NCBI RefSeq assembly: GCF_905220975.1
Contig: NZ_CAJNBK010000008.1
Span: forward strand, 186,001-250,000
DNA length: 64,000 nucleotides
From: Paraburkholderia haematera
GTDB lineage: Bacteria > Pseudomonadota > Gammaproteobacteria > Burkholderiales > Burkholderiaceae
Direction: 5' to 3'
Shown here piece by piece: positions 8,974 to 16,269 of the stretch (the stretch's first letter is position 1; each line of letters opens with the position of its first letter). A program made the translations under genes and the position numbers. The notes below the pieces were generated by a model. It was not told where the DNA came from and did not search any database. It saw only the letters and a program-made list of their open reading frames with translations.

Positions 8974-9744
8974 ATGTTGACTTCAGTGAGTTTCCTCAAA
9001 AAGAATGCCGCTCGTTTTGCATGCGTCGCAATGGTCTGCTGCGGCACGCTTCTGACCGGCTGCGCCGGCGGCAGCATCAATAACGCAACCCAGACCAGCG
9101 CTCAACCGCAAGTGCGCCCGGACAACATTTATGTCTATACCTTCGACAGCAATCCGGATCAGGTGAAACTGGACAACGGCGGCATGCTGAAGAAATTGGA
9201 ATCGCAATTCGACGGCTCGTCCGCCGCGCAAAAGCAAACCGCCGATGCCGTGGCCGTGCGTGAGCAGGTCGCCAACGAAATCGTGCATCAATTGCAATCG
9301 ATGGGGCTGCACGCGATTCGCTCGGACATTCCCGCCCCCGCCGACCAGAACGTTCTGCTCGTGCAAGGCAGCTTCGACAAGATCGACGCGGGCAATCGCC
9401 GCCGCCGCGTGCTGATCGGCCTGGGTGCCGGCAAGAGCGAGGTGAGCAGTTCCGTGCAGATTCTGTACAAACCGGCGGGCGGCACCGCGCGGCTGGTGCA
9501 AAGTTTCAATGCCACCGGCGACAGCGGCAAGGCACCTGGCATGGTCGAAACAGCCGGCGCGGGCGCGGCCGTTGGCAGCATCGCGACTTCTGCGGCAGTG
9601 GGCGGCGGCTTGCACGCCGTATCCGAAACCAAGAAGGCCGGTGTTTCAGCGGACGCGAAGCGTCTTGCTGACGCGGTGGCAAAACAGGTGGCGCAGATCG
9701 GCGTAAGCGGGGGCTGGCTTTCGACTGAGCACGTTAAAGGATAA
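8974..9744 (+). CDS. DUF4410 domain-containing lipoprotein
   Basis: The 256-residue protein has a lipoprotein signal peptide ending LLTGCAGG. The mature part contains DNIYVYTFDSNPDQVKL and a DKIDAGNRRRRVLIGLGAGKSEV segment typical of DUF4410 proteins. Near the C-terminus there is a Gly/Ala-rich hydrophobic stretch (AGAGAAVGSIATSAAVGGG). The start at 8974 is chosen because AAGGG precedes it by six bases; an ATG two codons upstream (8968) is too close to that site. It is probably a periplasm-facing, membrane-anchored protein of unknown function. It stands alone, convergent with the histidine kinase gene. Confidence 0.82.
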   Translation: MLTSVSFLKKNAARFACVAMVCCGTLLTGCAGGSINNATQTSAQPQVRPDNIYVYTFDSNPDQVKLDNGGMLKKLESQFDGSSAAQKQTADAVAVREQVANEIVHQLQSMGLHAIRSDIPAPADQNVLLVQGSFDKIDAGNRRRRVLIGLGAGKSEVSSSVQILYKPAGGTARLVQSFNATGDSGKAPGMVETAGAGAAVGSIATSAAVGGGLHAVSETKKAGVSADAKRLADAVAKQVAQIGVSGGWLSTEHVKG

Positions 9745-9781
9745 GCAAGCTGTTGCAGCTTGAACGGTAAAGGGCGCGCCG

Positions 9782-11149
9782 CTACGAAAACCACACCGCG
9801 AAGCGCGTGCCCGATACCAGACTGCTCACGGTCAAACGCCACTCGTGAGCTGTGGCGATCTCCTTGCAGATCGCGAGGCCGAGTCCCGCACCGTCATGCC
9901 TCGCATCCGGTGCGCGCCAGAACCGCTTGAAGAGAAACGGCAGGTATTCCTGCCTGATGCCCGGGCCTTCGTCCTGAACCTGCACCGAGACGGCATCGAC
10001 GATCAGCACGACCGCACTATGCGCCGGCGACGCATTGATCGCGTTTTCAACGATATTCTTGAGCAAGATGAACAACGCGCTTCGGTCGGCCCAGATCGAC
10101 GACGGCGCGACGGCGGTTTCGAGCCGGAGCGTCACCTCCTTGCGCTCGGCCTTGCGTGCGAGATAGGCCACCACGTCCTGCGCCACGTCGACGATATTCA
10201 CCTCGCCGAAACTGAAGTTCTGCGACTCGCTGACTTCGGCGAGATGCAGCAGTTGCCGAACCTGACGCGCCATCAGATCGATCTCGCGAAACAGCAGGTC
10301 CTTGCCGTCGATCCCGGGTTGCAGTTCGATCTGACCGCGAATCAGGGTGAGCGGCGTCTGCAACTCGTGCGCGGCCGACGCGAGAAACTGCTGCTGCACG
10401 GCGAAGCCGTTTTCGAGCCGGTCGAGCGCTTCGTTGAAGGCATGGATCAGCGGCTTGATTTCACTCGGCACGCCCACGGTGGAGAGCCGCGTCGTGAGGT
10501 TGCGCGGCGTGACGCGCGCAGCCGCGCGCGACGCCTCTCTGAGCGGCCTGAGCACCCGGTGCACGGTAAAGGGGAAAGACAGGCCAAAAATGATCGTGGC
10601 CACGACGATGATCGTCTTGATGATCGCCGGCATCGGCCTGACCTTGGCGTCGATCAGCGCGTCGACGAAACGCTCCGACGTGGCCGTCTGGGTATAGAAA
10701 ACCGCCGAACCATGCGGCACCCGAAGCGTCAGGACTTCGAACGGTTTCGTTCCTATTTCCGCCCGCTGAACATTGCCGACCAACCCGGATGGATCGCCTG
10801 CAATCCATGCTTCATGCCCCTCGGCACCTTTCGAAGCCAGTAAGACGTTGCCACGGTCGTCGAGTACCCGGTACTTCAGCTCCGTCGGCGCCACCTCGAA
10901 GAGCCAGGCCTTTTGCCCAGGAAGCGCCACGGAAACCGGACGGCCGGCATTGTCGAACCCGAGTCCGCTCACGATCGCCGTGGCGCTTTCCATTTCCTCG
11001 TGCCGCCCGAGCATCTGCTGAGGGAAATGATTGAACGCGTAGGTGGCGGCCGTCGCCAGCACGGTCAGGCTGATCGCGAGAGCAGCAATGCTGGTCACCC
11101 AAAGCCGTGCGGACAGACTGCGAATCCAGTGATTGAGCATGATGAGCAA
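9782..11149 (-). CDS. Sensor histidine kinase
   Basis: The 455-residue kinase has a transmembrane helix near residues 15-40, a periplasmic sensor segment to about 175, a second helix (IIKTIIVVATIIFGLSFPF), a HAMP-like linker, an H-box with the phospho-acceptor His in SAAHELQTPLTLI, an N-box (LLKNIVENAINAS), a G1 box (VQDEGPGI) and a G2 box (DGAGLGLAICKEIA). It autophosphorylates and passes phosphate to the response regulator encoded 12 bases upstream. The cognate target is probably the adjacent MipA/OmpV gene. The sensed signal is unknown; the periplasmic domain has no obvious family. Confidence 0.93.
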   Translation of the reverse strand: MLIMLNHWIRSLSARLWVTSIAALAISLTVLATAATYAFNHFPQQMLGRHEEMESATAIVSGLGFDNAGRPVSVALPGQKAWLFEVAPTELKYRVLDDRGNVLLASKGAEGHEAWIAGDPSGLVGNVQRAEIGTKPFEVLTLRVPHGSAVFYTQTATSERFVDALIDAKVRPMPAIIKTIIVVATIIFGLSFPFTVHRVLRPLREASRAAARVTPRNLTTRLSTVGVPSEIKPLIHAFNEALDRLENGFAVQQQFLASAAHELQTPLTLIRGQIELQPGIDGKDLLFREIDLMARQVRQLLHLAEVSESQNFSFGEVNIVDVAQDVVAYLARKAERKEVTLRLETAVAPSSIWADRSALFILLKNIVENAINASPAHSAVVLIVDAVSVQVQDEGPGIRQEYLPFLFKRFWRAPDARHDGAGLGLAICKEIATAHEWRLTVSSLVSGTRFAVWFS

Positions 11150-11161
11150 TGGGCCGTTGAC

Positions 11162-11857
11162 TTAGTGCTGCGCGGCGAGCCCCGCGGCAGCCTGGAGCGC
11201 GAAGCCCGCGCCGCGAATGTTGGCGAGCCGCGTTGTCGCACCGACTGCGGTCAGCTTCTTACGCAGCCGATGCAGTGTGACTTCGAGCGCGTTGGGCGTG
11301 ACGGCTTCGCCGAGTCCCCACGCGGCATGTTCGAGCGTCGCATGCCGTACGGTGGCACCCGCCGCCTTCACGAGGCACAGCACGATCTGCAACTCGGCGG
11401 GCGCCAGCAAAACGGACTGCGCGCCGCAGCGCATGGCGCGTTGCTGCGGATCGACCGTGATATCGCCGAACGAGATCACCAGTTCCGTCAGCGCCACCGG
11501 CCGGCGCATCAGTGTACGCACCCGCGCGACCAGCTCGCTCATGGCGAAGGGTTTGGTCACGTAGTCGTCCGCGCCGTTTTCCAATCCGTCGACGCGATCA
11601 TGCAGCGCGTCGCGCGCCGTCAGCATGAGCGAGGGCGTCATCTGCCCTGCTGCGCGCAACGTCCGCAGAAAAGTCAGGCCGTCACCGTCCGGCAAACCGC
11701 GATCGATGACGAGCACCGCGTAGTCGGCCCGGCTCACGCCATAGTGCGCCTCCGAAATCGTGCCGAACACATCGGTTTCGATTCCTGCAGCGGAAAGCGC
11801 CTGGCGGATCATCGCGGCCAGACGCTCGTGGTCTTCGATCAGTGCGACTCGCGACAT
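11162..11857 (-). CDS. OmpR/PhoB-type response regulator
   Basis: The 231-residue protein has an N-terminal receiver domain with acidic pocket (IEDHE), phospho-acceptor Asp in VIDRGLPDGDG and conserved Lys in VTKPF, followed by a winged-helix effector domain ending LHRLRKKLTAVGATTRLANIRGAGFAL. It lies between the MipA/OmpV gene and its kinase with 10- and 12-base gaps, so the three are probably cotranscribed. The effector type binds direct repeats with about 11-bp spacing, which are seen in the divergent promoter region upstream (12738-12756 and 12840-12858). Confidence 0.93.
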   Translation of the reverse strand: MSRVALIEDHERLAAMIRQALSAAGIETDVFGTISEAHYGVSRADYAVLVIDRGLPDGDGLTFLRTLRAAGQMTPSLMLTARDALHDRVDGLENGADDYVTKPFAMSELVARVRTLMRRPVALTELVISFGDITVDPQQRAMRCGAQSVLLAPAELQIVLCLVKAAGATVRHATLEHAAWGLGEAVTPNALEVTLHRLRKKLTAVGATTRLANIRGAGFALQAAAGLAAQH

Positions 11858-11867
11858 GCTGTGGAGC

Positions 11868-12686
11868 TCAATTGAATTCGTAAAGGTAACCGATCCTGGC
11901 TTGCGGAATATAGCGCTTGCCCACCAGCGGACTGTTGGTGATGCCGCTGCCGAGGTGCTCGACGCCGACGTCGAGGATCAGGATCTGATGGCGCGTGAAC
12001 TTATAGTCGATACGCGTTCCCACCGAGATGTCGTAAGTCGCCTTGCCGGTATATTCCGGGCGCCCGGCACGCACTTCGGATGAACGCACGCCGTAATAGT
12101 AATCGACATATTTGCTGCTCAGCCAATCCACGCCTGCGTGCGGCTCAAACTCGAATTTGCCGTATTCGAACGACTTGCTGAAGTCGATCGTGGCTTTCTG
12201 TCCCTTGTTGCCGCCTTCCAGAATATCGCCCGACAGCGTGCCGTACGCGGTGTGCCATGCGAGCGCCGGGCCGTACCAGAACGCGCCATTGCGATTTTGC
12301 ATGCCGCTCAGAATCGGTGCATCGGATGCCTTGTAGCCGTCGCCAATCGCGTATTGTCCGCGTAGCGCGAGGCTTACGTTGCTCCACTTGCCGATCTTCA
12401 GGTCGACGGCCGTGCCAAACGCATGCACCCATTTGTTGTCGAATGAAATCAGCGGAATCGGCGTGTATTTCGTGCCGTAGCCTTTGTAAGGCGCCTGCTC
12501 GATTCCGGCTCCCACGCCCAGGCCCCAATGCGTCACATTGGTCGAATTGTTCAACACGGTGAAGCCCGTGTCGTCCGCCGTGGGCGGCTCCGAGCTCTGG
12601 CCGTCGGCCCAGGCCGCACGCGAAACCATGAATAACGATGCGATCGCCAACAGAAACCTGCGCTCACGGTAAAGAGATTTTTTCAC
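11868..12686 (-). CDS. MipA/OmpV family outer-membrane protein
   Basis: The 272-residue protein has a signal peptide (MKKSLYRERRFLLAIASLFMVSRAAWA) and a beta-barrel-like body with alternating aromatic residues, ending in RIGYLYEFN. The pattern WGLGVGAGIEQAPYKGYGTKYTPIPLISF is typical of MipA/OmpV. The family is used for scaffolding of murein enzymes and as OMPs responsive to salt or cationic antimicrobials. It is first in the unit with the two-component system, so the system probably controls its own outer-membrane partner. The exact ligand is unknown. Confidence 0.88.
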   Translation of the reverse strand: MKKSLYRERRFLLAIASLFMVSRAAWADGQSSEPPTADDTGFTVLNNSTNVTHWGLGVGAGIEQAPYKGYGTKYTPIPLISFDNKWVHAFGTAVDLKIGKWSNVSLALRGQYAIGDGYKASDAPILSGMQNRNGAFWYGPALAWHTAYGTLSGDILEGGNKGQKATIDFSKSFEYGKFEFEPHAGVDWLSSKYVDYYYGVRSSEVRAGRPEYTGKATYDISVGTRIDYKFTRHQILILDVGVEHLGSGITNSPLVGKRYIPQARIGYLYEFN

Positions 12687-12737
12687 GTCGAGTCCTGAGT
12701 AAATGGATGAGGCGGCATCGACTCTAAGACTGCTGGA

Positions 12738-12756
12738 CTTACTCGTTACTTACTCA
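12738..12756 (-). promoter_or_regulatory. Candidate response-regulator box, minus strand
   Basis: On the minus strand the sequence reads GAGTAAGTAACGAGTAAGT, two GAGTAAGT copies with an exact 11-bp period, the geometry used by OmpR/PhoB regulators. It sits about 50-70 bases upstream of the MipA/OmpV start. Confidence 0.5.
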
Positions 12757-12839
12757 AAGCGGTGCGGACCGACACGTCCGGCAGCGGCAGGGGCCATGGG
12801 CGAATACCGCGGCTGCGGGACGTCAGCGGCAGTGCGCAC

Positions 12840-12858
12840 AGGTAAGTGTCGGGTAAGT
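12840..12858 (+). promoter_or_regulatory. Candidate response-regulator box, plus strand
   Basis: On the plus strand the sequence reads AGGTAAGTGTCGGGTAAGT, again two copies of GGTAAGT with 11-bp period, about 50 bases before the small membrane protein gene. It resembles the minus-strand box at 12738-12756, which suggests one regulator acts in both directions. Confidence 0.5.
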
Positions 12859-12906
12859 CATGCGCGTTCAGCATTGGGAGCGACATCCGATCGCGGAACC
12901 CACTCG

Positions 12907-13248
12907 ATGAAATCCACCACGACCACCGCACTGCGCGCAAACGCCGTCCTTCTCTGCCTCTCGACATGCATCGCCACCCTCCCGAGCCTGAGCCTATCCG
13001 TGCTATTGGGCCTGTTCGACGATAACGCGCCCTTGCTGCCCTATCGAGTAGCCACGATCGGATTCGCACTGCTCGTCATGCTCTCGTTGAGATGGGCGGC
13101 ACGCCGCGCGTTCGACGCGGCTTTTGAAGCCCACCAGGTGAGATTGATCGACGAGCCCGCCGACCAGGCATCGATCGACGCTTATTGCGCGCGTGCGTGG
13201 CTCGTCCAGTTGCACCTGGAACTGCAGGGACGGTACTGCGTCGATTGA
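12907..13248 (+). CDS. Hypothetical small membrane protein
   Basis: The 113-residue protein starts MKSTTTTALRANAVLLCLS and has two hydrophobic segments (residues about 12-38 and 46-62), then a hydrophilic tail (QVRLIDEPADQASIDAYCARAW). No family is recognised. It is divergent from the MipA/OmpV operon and has a candidate response-regulator box about 50 bases upstream, so it may belong to the same regulon. Its TGA overlaps an ATG of the next frame (TGATG), which could couple its translation to the phospholipase-D-like gene. Confidence 0.6.
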   Translation: MKSTTTTALRANAVLLCLSTCIATLPSLSLSVLLGLFDDNAPLLPYRVATIGFALLVMLSLRWAARRAFDAAFEAHQVRLIDEPADQASIDAYCARAWLVQLHLELQGRYCVD

Positions 13249-14630
13249 TGGATCTGGAACTCTCGAGATTTGCTGTCATGGCTACGCCATATCAACGCGT
13301 CACGCTGCACATGAGCCATTCCGCTTTCTCCAGAGAGACATGCCATGCTGATTGTTTGTGCCGGAATTGTGTCGCAATCCGCCACCGTACCTCAGGCCGA
13401 CGATGGGAGTGCCGAGCAGACGCCGCTGCCCGCGCGCACAAGGAAGAGATTCCCTACACGCCGGCGCCCGGCGCGAGTCTCGATTCGGTGACGGAGCAGG
13501 TCTCGCTGCTACTGCATGCGAGCCCTGATGCCGGATGGGCGGAGCTATCGAAGTTCATCGCCGGCGTTCGCGAAGAACTGGTGGTCGGCATGTACGACTT
13601 CACGTCCGCGCACATTCTCACCGCGGTCGAGGCCGCGCTTGCCGATGGCAAAAAGTTGACGCTCACGCTCGACCATCCCGCGAAGAATCCCACGGCCGAC
13701 CAGACCGACGAGGAAACCCAAACCGATCTATCGAGCAAGCTGGGCGAGCGCTTCTCCGGTACGTGGGCGCTCACCAATGCCGATCCAAAGGCGCCCGTCT
13801 GGATCTATCCCAACGCGTATCACATCAAGGTGGCCGTGCGCGAAGACGATACCTTCTGGCTTTCTTCGGGCAACTGGAATAACAGCAATCAGCCGGAGAT
13901 CGATCTGTCGAACGTGGCGGCCGCACGCAAGCTCGCCGAGACGCACGATCGCGACTGGCATGTGATCGTCACGAGCAAGGCGTTGGCAAACACGTTCCGC
14001 GCATTCCTGCAGCACGACTCTACGGTCTCTCGCAACGCGATCGATCACGCTAAGGCGCAACGCATGAATATGGCGGGAGCTGCCGCTCTCGAGGTTCCGA
14101 TCGAAGCGTTCGCAGCCGGCAGGGCGCCGCACCAGTTTTTCGCGCCGAAGACATTGACTGAGAACGTGACGATCCAGCCACTACTCACACCCGATAACTA
14201 TCAGCCTCATGTTCTGGCGCTCATTGAGTCCACGCAGCAGCACTTTTACATGCAGACGCAATATATCCATCCGAGCGGACGCCCCGACGACGCAGAACAC
14301 GACGCGTTGATTGCAGCGTTGAAGGCGCTCGTCGACCGCGGACTCGACGTGCGACTGATCACCAGTCAGTTTCAGAACGACGCGTGGGTTGAGAAACTGA
14401 TCGCGGCAGGCGTGCCGTCCTCCGTGCTGCGCCGGCAGGCGAACGTTCACAACAAGGGGATTGTCGTCGACGGAAATGTCGTTCTGGTCAGCAGTCAGAA
14501 CTGGTCGGCGGACGGCACGCTGCGCAATCGCGACGCGGGTCTGATCATTCATAGCGCCGATGCCGCGGCCTATTTCGAGCAGATTTTCCTGCACGACTGG
14601 AATTATCTGGCTTCGCCGGTGGCGAGTTAA
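13248..14630 (+). CDS. Phospholipase D-like protein, N-terminus uncertain
   Basis: From about position 13447 onward (EEIPYTPAPGAS) the frame is clearly coding. It has two PLD-type motifs. The second is canonical HxK(x)4D (HNKGIVVDG, His codon 14448-14450, then SSQNWSADG). The first is HIKVAVRED (His codon 13821-13823), with Glu at the usual Asp position, then SSGNWNN. Two half-domains together form the PLD catalytic fold for phosphodiester hydrolysis or transfer. The first 60-odd codons from the ATG at 13248 are arginine- and cysteine-rich and look non-coding, while another frame from an ATG at 13345 gives a more protein-like lead (MLIVCAGIVSQSATVPQADD). A frameshift near 13430-13447, or a later start such as GTG 13488, is therefore possible. 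Confidence 0.75.
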   Translation: MDLELSRFAVMATPYQRVTLHMSHSAFSRETCHADCLCRNCVAIRHRTSGRRWECRADAAARAHKEEIPYTPAPGASLDSVTEQVSLLLHASPDAGWAELSKFIAGVREELVVGMYDFTSAHILTAVEAALADGKKLTLTLDHPAKNPTADQTDEETQTDLSSKLGERFSGTWALTNADPKAPVWIYPNAYHIKVAVREDDTFWLSSGNWNNSNQPEIDLSNVAAARKLAETHDRDWHVIVTSKALANTFRAFLQHDSTVSRNAIDHAKAQRMNMAGAAALEVPIEAFAAGRAPHQFFAPKTLTENVTIQPLLTPDNYQPHVLALIESTQQHFYMQTQYIHPSGRPDDAEHDALIAALKALVDRGLDVRLITSQFQNDAWVEKLIAAGVPSSVLRRQANVHNKGIVVDGNVVLVSSQNWSADGTLRNRDAGLIIHSADAAAYFEQIFLHDWNYLASPVAS

Positions 14631-14785
14631 TCTGTCCGTCACCGCCCGGCAATATGGCGATGCAATGATGACGCTTCGTACCCGCCCATGCGGCTCGAGA
14701 ACTTGCAGCCGGATGCGCTGCAGTCCGACACCGCCCGGGCGGGTACGCCTTCCGCTAAACCTTGCGTCCAACCACGGTGCCGGGT

Positions 14786-15442
14786 TCAGCCCTTCGCGGG
14801 GCGCCCCGTCTTTACGGTCTCGAGCGACGACACCGCGGCCAGCAGGCGCTGCGGCGCGGCCGACTCCAGCATCATCAACCCTGCTCGCAACAGTTCGCTC
14901 TTCTTGACCGACACGCCGGCGTCGAGGCACTTCTGCTTGAGAGACGCGATCTTCTCGTAATCCGATTTCGGCATCGTGAAACTGTCGCGCACGACTTTCT
15001 CTTTCTTCGGCGGCTTGGCTTTCTTGGCTTCGGGCGCGGTGGCCGGCGCAGCTTCCGCGGGTGCGGCGCGCTTCGCTTTGGCTACTTTCTCGACGACCGG
15101 GGCTGCTTCGGCAGTTGCCGGGCGCTTCGCTTTGGCCGCCTTCTTGACGGTGGGCGCCGCTTCCGTAGTGATCGCGCGCTTCGCCTTGGCTGCCTTCTTA
15201 ACAGCGGGCTTCGCTTCTGCGCTCGCCGCGCGCTTGGCCTTTTTCGCCGCTTTCTTGACGACAGGCTTTGCTTCCGCGGTGGCCGCACGCTTCGCTTTGG
15301 GCGCCTTTTCGACTGCAGGCGCCGCTTGCGCCGGCTGCTCAGCCGCGGCTGCCGGCTCCGCGCCATCTACGGCGTGCCTGGGCGAGCTCTTGGGGAAATG
15401 GAACGTCTTCTTGGTGTGCTCTTTGGTGACGGGTGTTGTCAT
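14786..15442 (-). CDS. Histone H1-like Ala/Lys-repeat DNA-binding protein
   Basis: The 218-residue protein has a short start (MTTPVTKEHTKKTFHFPKSS), a central region of about five degenerate repeats of the type VVKKAAKAKRAATAEAAP (residues about 45-150), and a C-terminal globular part (RDSFTMPKSDYEKIASLKQK, then AGVSVKKSELLRAGLMML) that may be helical and DNA-binding. The lysine/alanine repeats resemble eukaryotic histone H1 tails and bacterial H1-like nucleoid proteins. Chromatin compaction or regulation is inferred. The coding DNA is itself repetitive, so copy number may vary between strains. It is single and divergent from lysE. Confidence 0.8.
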   Translation of the reverse strand: MTTPVTKEHTKKTFHFPKSSPRHAVDGAEPAAAAEQPAQAAPAVEKAPKAKRAATAEAKPVVKKAAKKAKRAASAEAKPAVKKAAKAKRAITTEAAPTVKKAAKAKRPATAEAAPVVEKVAKAKRAAPAEAAPATAPEAKKAKPPKKEKVVRDSFTMPKSDYEKIASLKQKCLDAGVSVKKSELLRAGLMMLESAAPQRLLAAVSSLETVKTGRPAKG

Positions 15443-15508
15443 GTGGTCCTCCGCGTTAATAACTGTATAAACAGTATATATCGTTTATTTGTCATTGGAA
15501 CCTCGGTT

Positions 15509-15575
15509 CCTGTACGGATTACCCCGTCACCTGTACCGGACACCATCCCGCAAACCGTACAGGTACTGTACCGGG
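15509..15575 (+). promoter_or_regulatory. Cluster of TGTAC operator-like half-sites
   Basis: Four sites built on CTGTACNG occur in 67 bases: CCTGTACGG (15509-15517), ACCTGTACCGG (15529-15539), CCGTACAGGT (15555-15564, inverted) and ACTGTACCGGG (15565-15575). They end 53 bases before the lysE start, in the expected promoter zone. The cognate regulator is not known; the MocR protein encoded downstream is one candidate. Confidence 0.45.
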
Positions 15576-15627
15576 ATGCTTCGCTAGAATGCTCCAAAGG
15601 TCCTATTGACCGCCAACGGAGCCACCC

Positions 15628-16257
15628 ATGTCTTTCCTCAGTCTCAGCCTCAGCGCGCTGCCCGCTGGCATTCTGTTCGCGCTCGCCACGAGCATTACGC
15701 CCGGTCCGAACAACACGATGCTGCTGGCCTCCGGCGTCAACTTCGGCTTTCGCCGCACGCTGCCGCATCTCTCCGGCATTAGCGCCGGGGTCGTCCTGTT
15801 GATGCTGTCGGTGGGAATTGGTCTCGGCGAAGCCTTCGTGCACTTTCCCGTGCTGTACACGGTGCTCGAAGTCGCGAGCGTCGTGTATCTGCTGTATCTC
15901 GCGTGGAAAATCGGCACGTCGGGCGAACTGAAGGTCAAGAAAGGCGATCGCCGCCCCATGAAGTTTCATGAAGCCATCGCGTTTCAGTGGGTCAATCCGA
16001 AAGCGTGGATGATGGTGCTGACCGCCGCCACGACGATCCACCTGAGCGAGAGCACCAGCGTGAACGCCGTCGCGATGGCGGTGATCTTCTATGTGATCGG
16101 TTTTCCGTGCATCTGCCTGTGGGCCGGTTTCGGCACTGCGATGCGGCGCGTGCTGTCGGACCCCAAGCGGCTGCGCATTTTCAATGTGGTGATGGCGGTG
16201 CTGCTGGTGCTCTCGTTGTATCCGATCGCGCTGAAGCTGCTCGGCCAGTCCGCTTAA
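15628..16257 (+). CDS. LysE/RhtB family amino-acid exporter
   Basis: The 209-residue inner-membrane protein has about six hydrophobic helices and the family signature near the N-terminus (ATSITPGPNNTMLL), followed by GFRRTLPHLSGISAGVV and FQWVNPKAWMM. LysE/RhtB carriers export amino acids or analogues using proton motive force. It is convergent with the MocR-type regulator gene, 12 bases away, and divergent from the H1-like gene. The clustered operator-like sites upstream suggest tight control, possibly by that MocR protein. Confidence 0.9.
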   Translation: MSFLSLSLSALPAGILFALATSITPGPNNTMLLASGVNFGFRRTLPHLSGISAGVVLLMLSVGIGLGEAFVHFPVLYTVLEVASVVYLLYLAWKIGTSGELKVKKGDRRPMKFHEAIAFQWVNPKAWMMVLTAATTIHLSESTSVNAVAMAVIFYVIGFPCICLWAGFGTAMRRVLSDPKRLRIFNVVMAVLLVLSLYPIALKLLGQSA

Positions 16258-16269
16258 GAACGAGCACGG

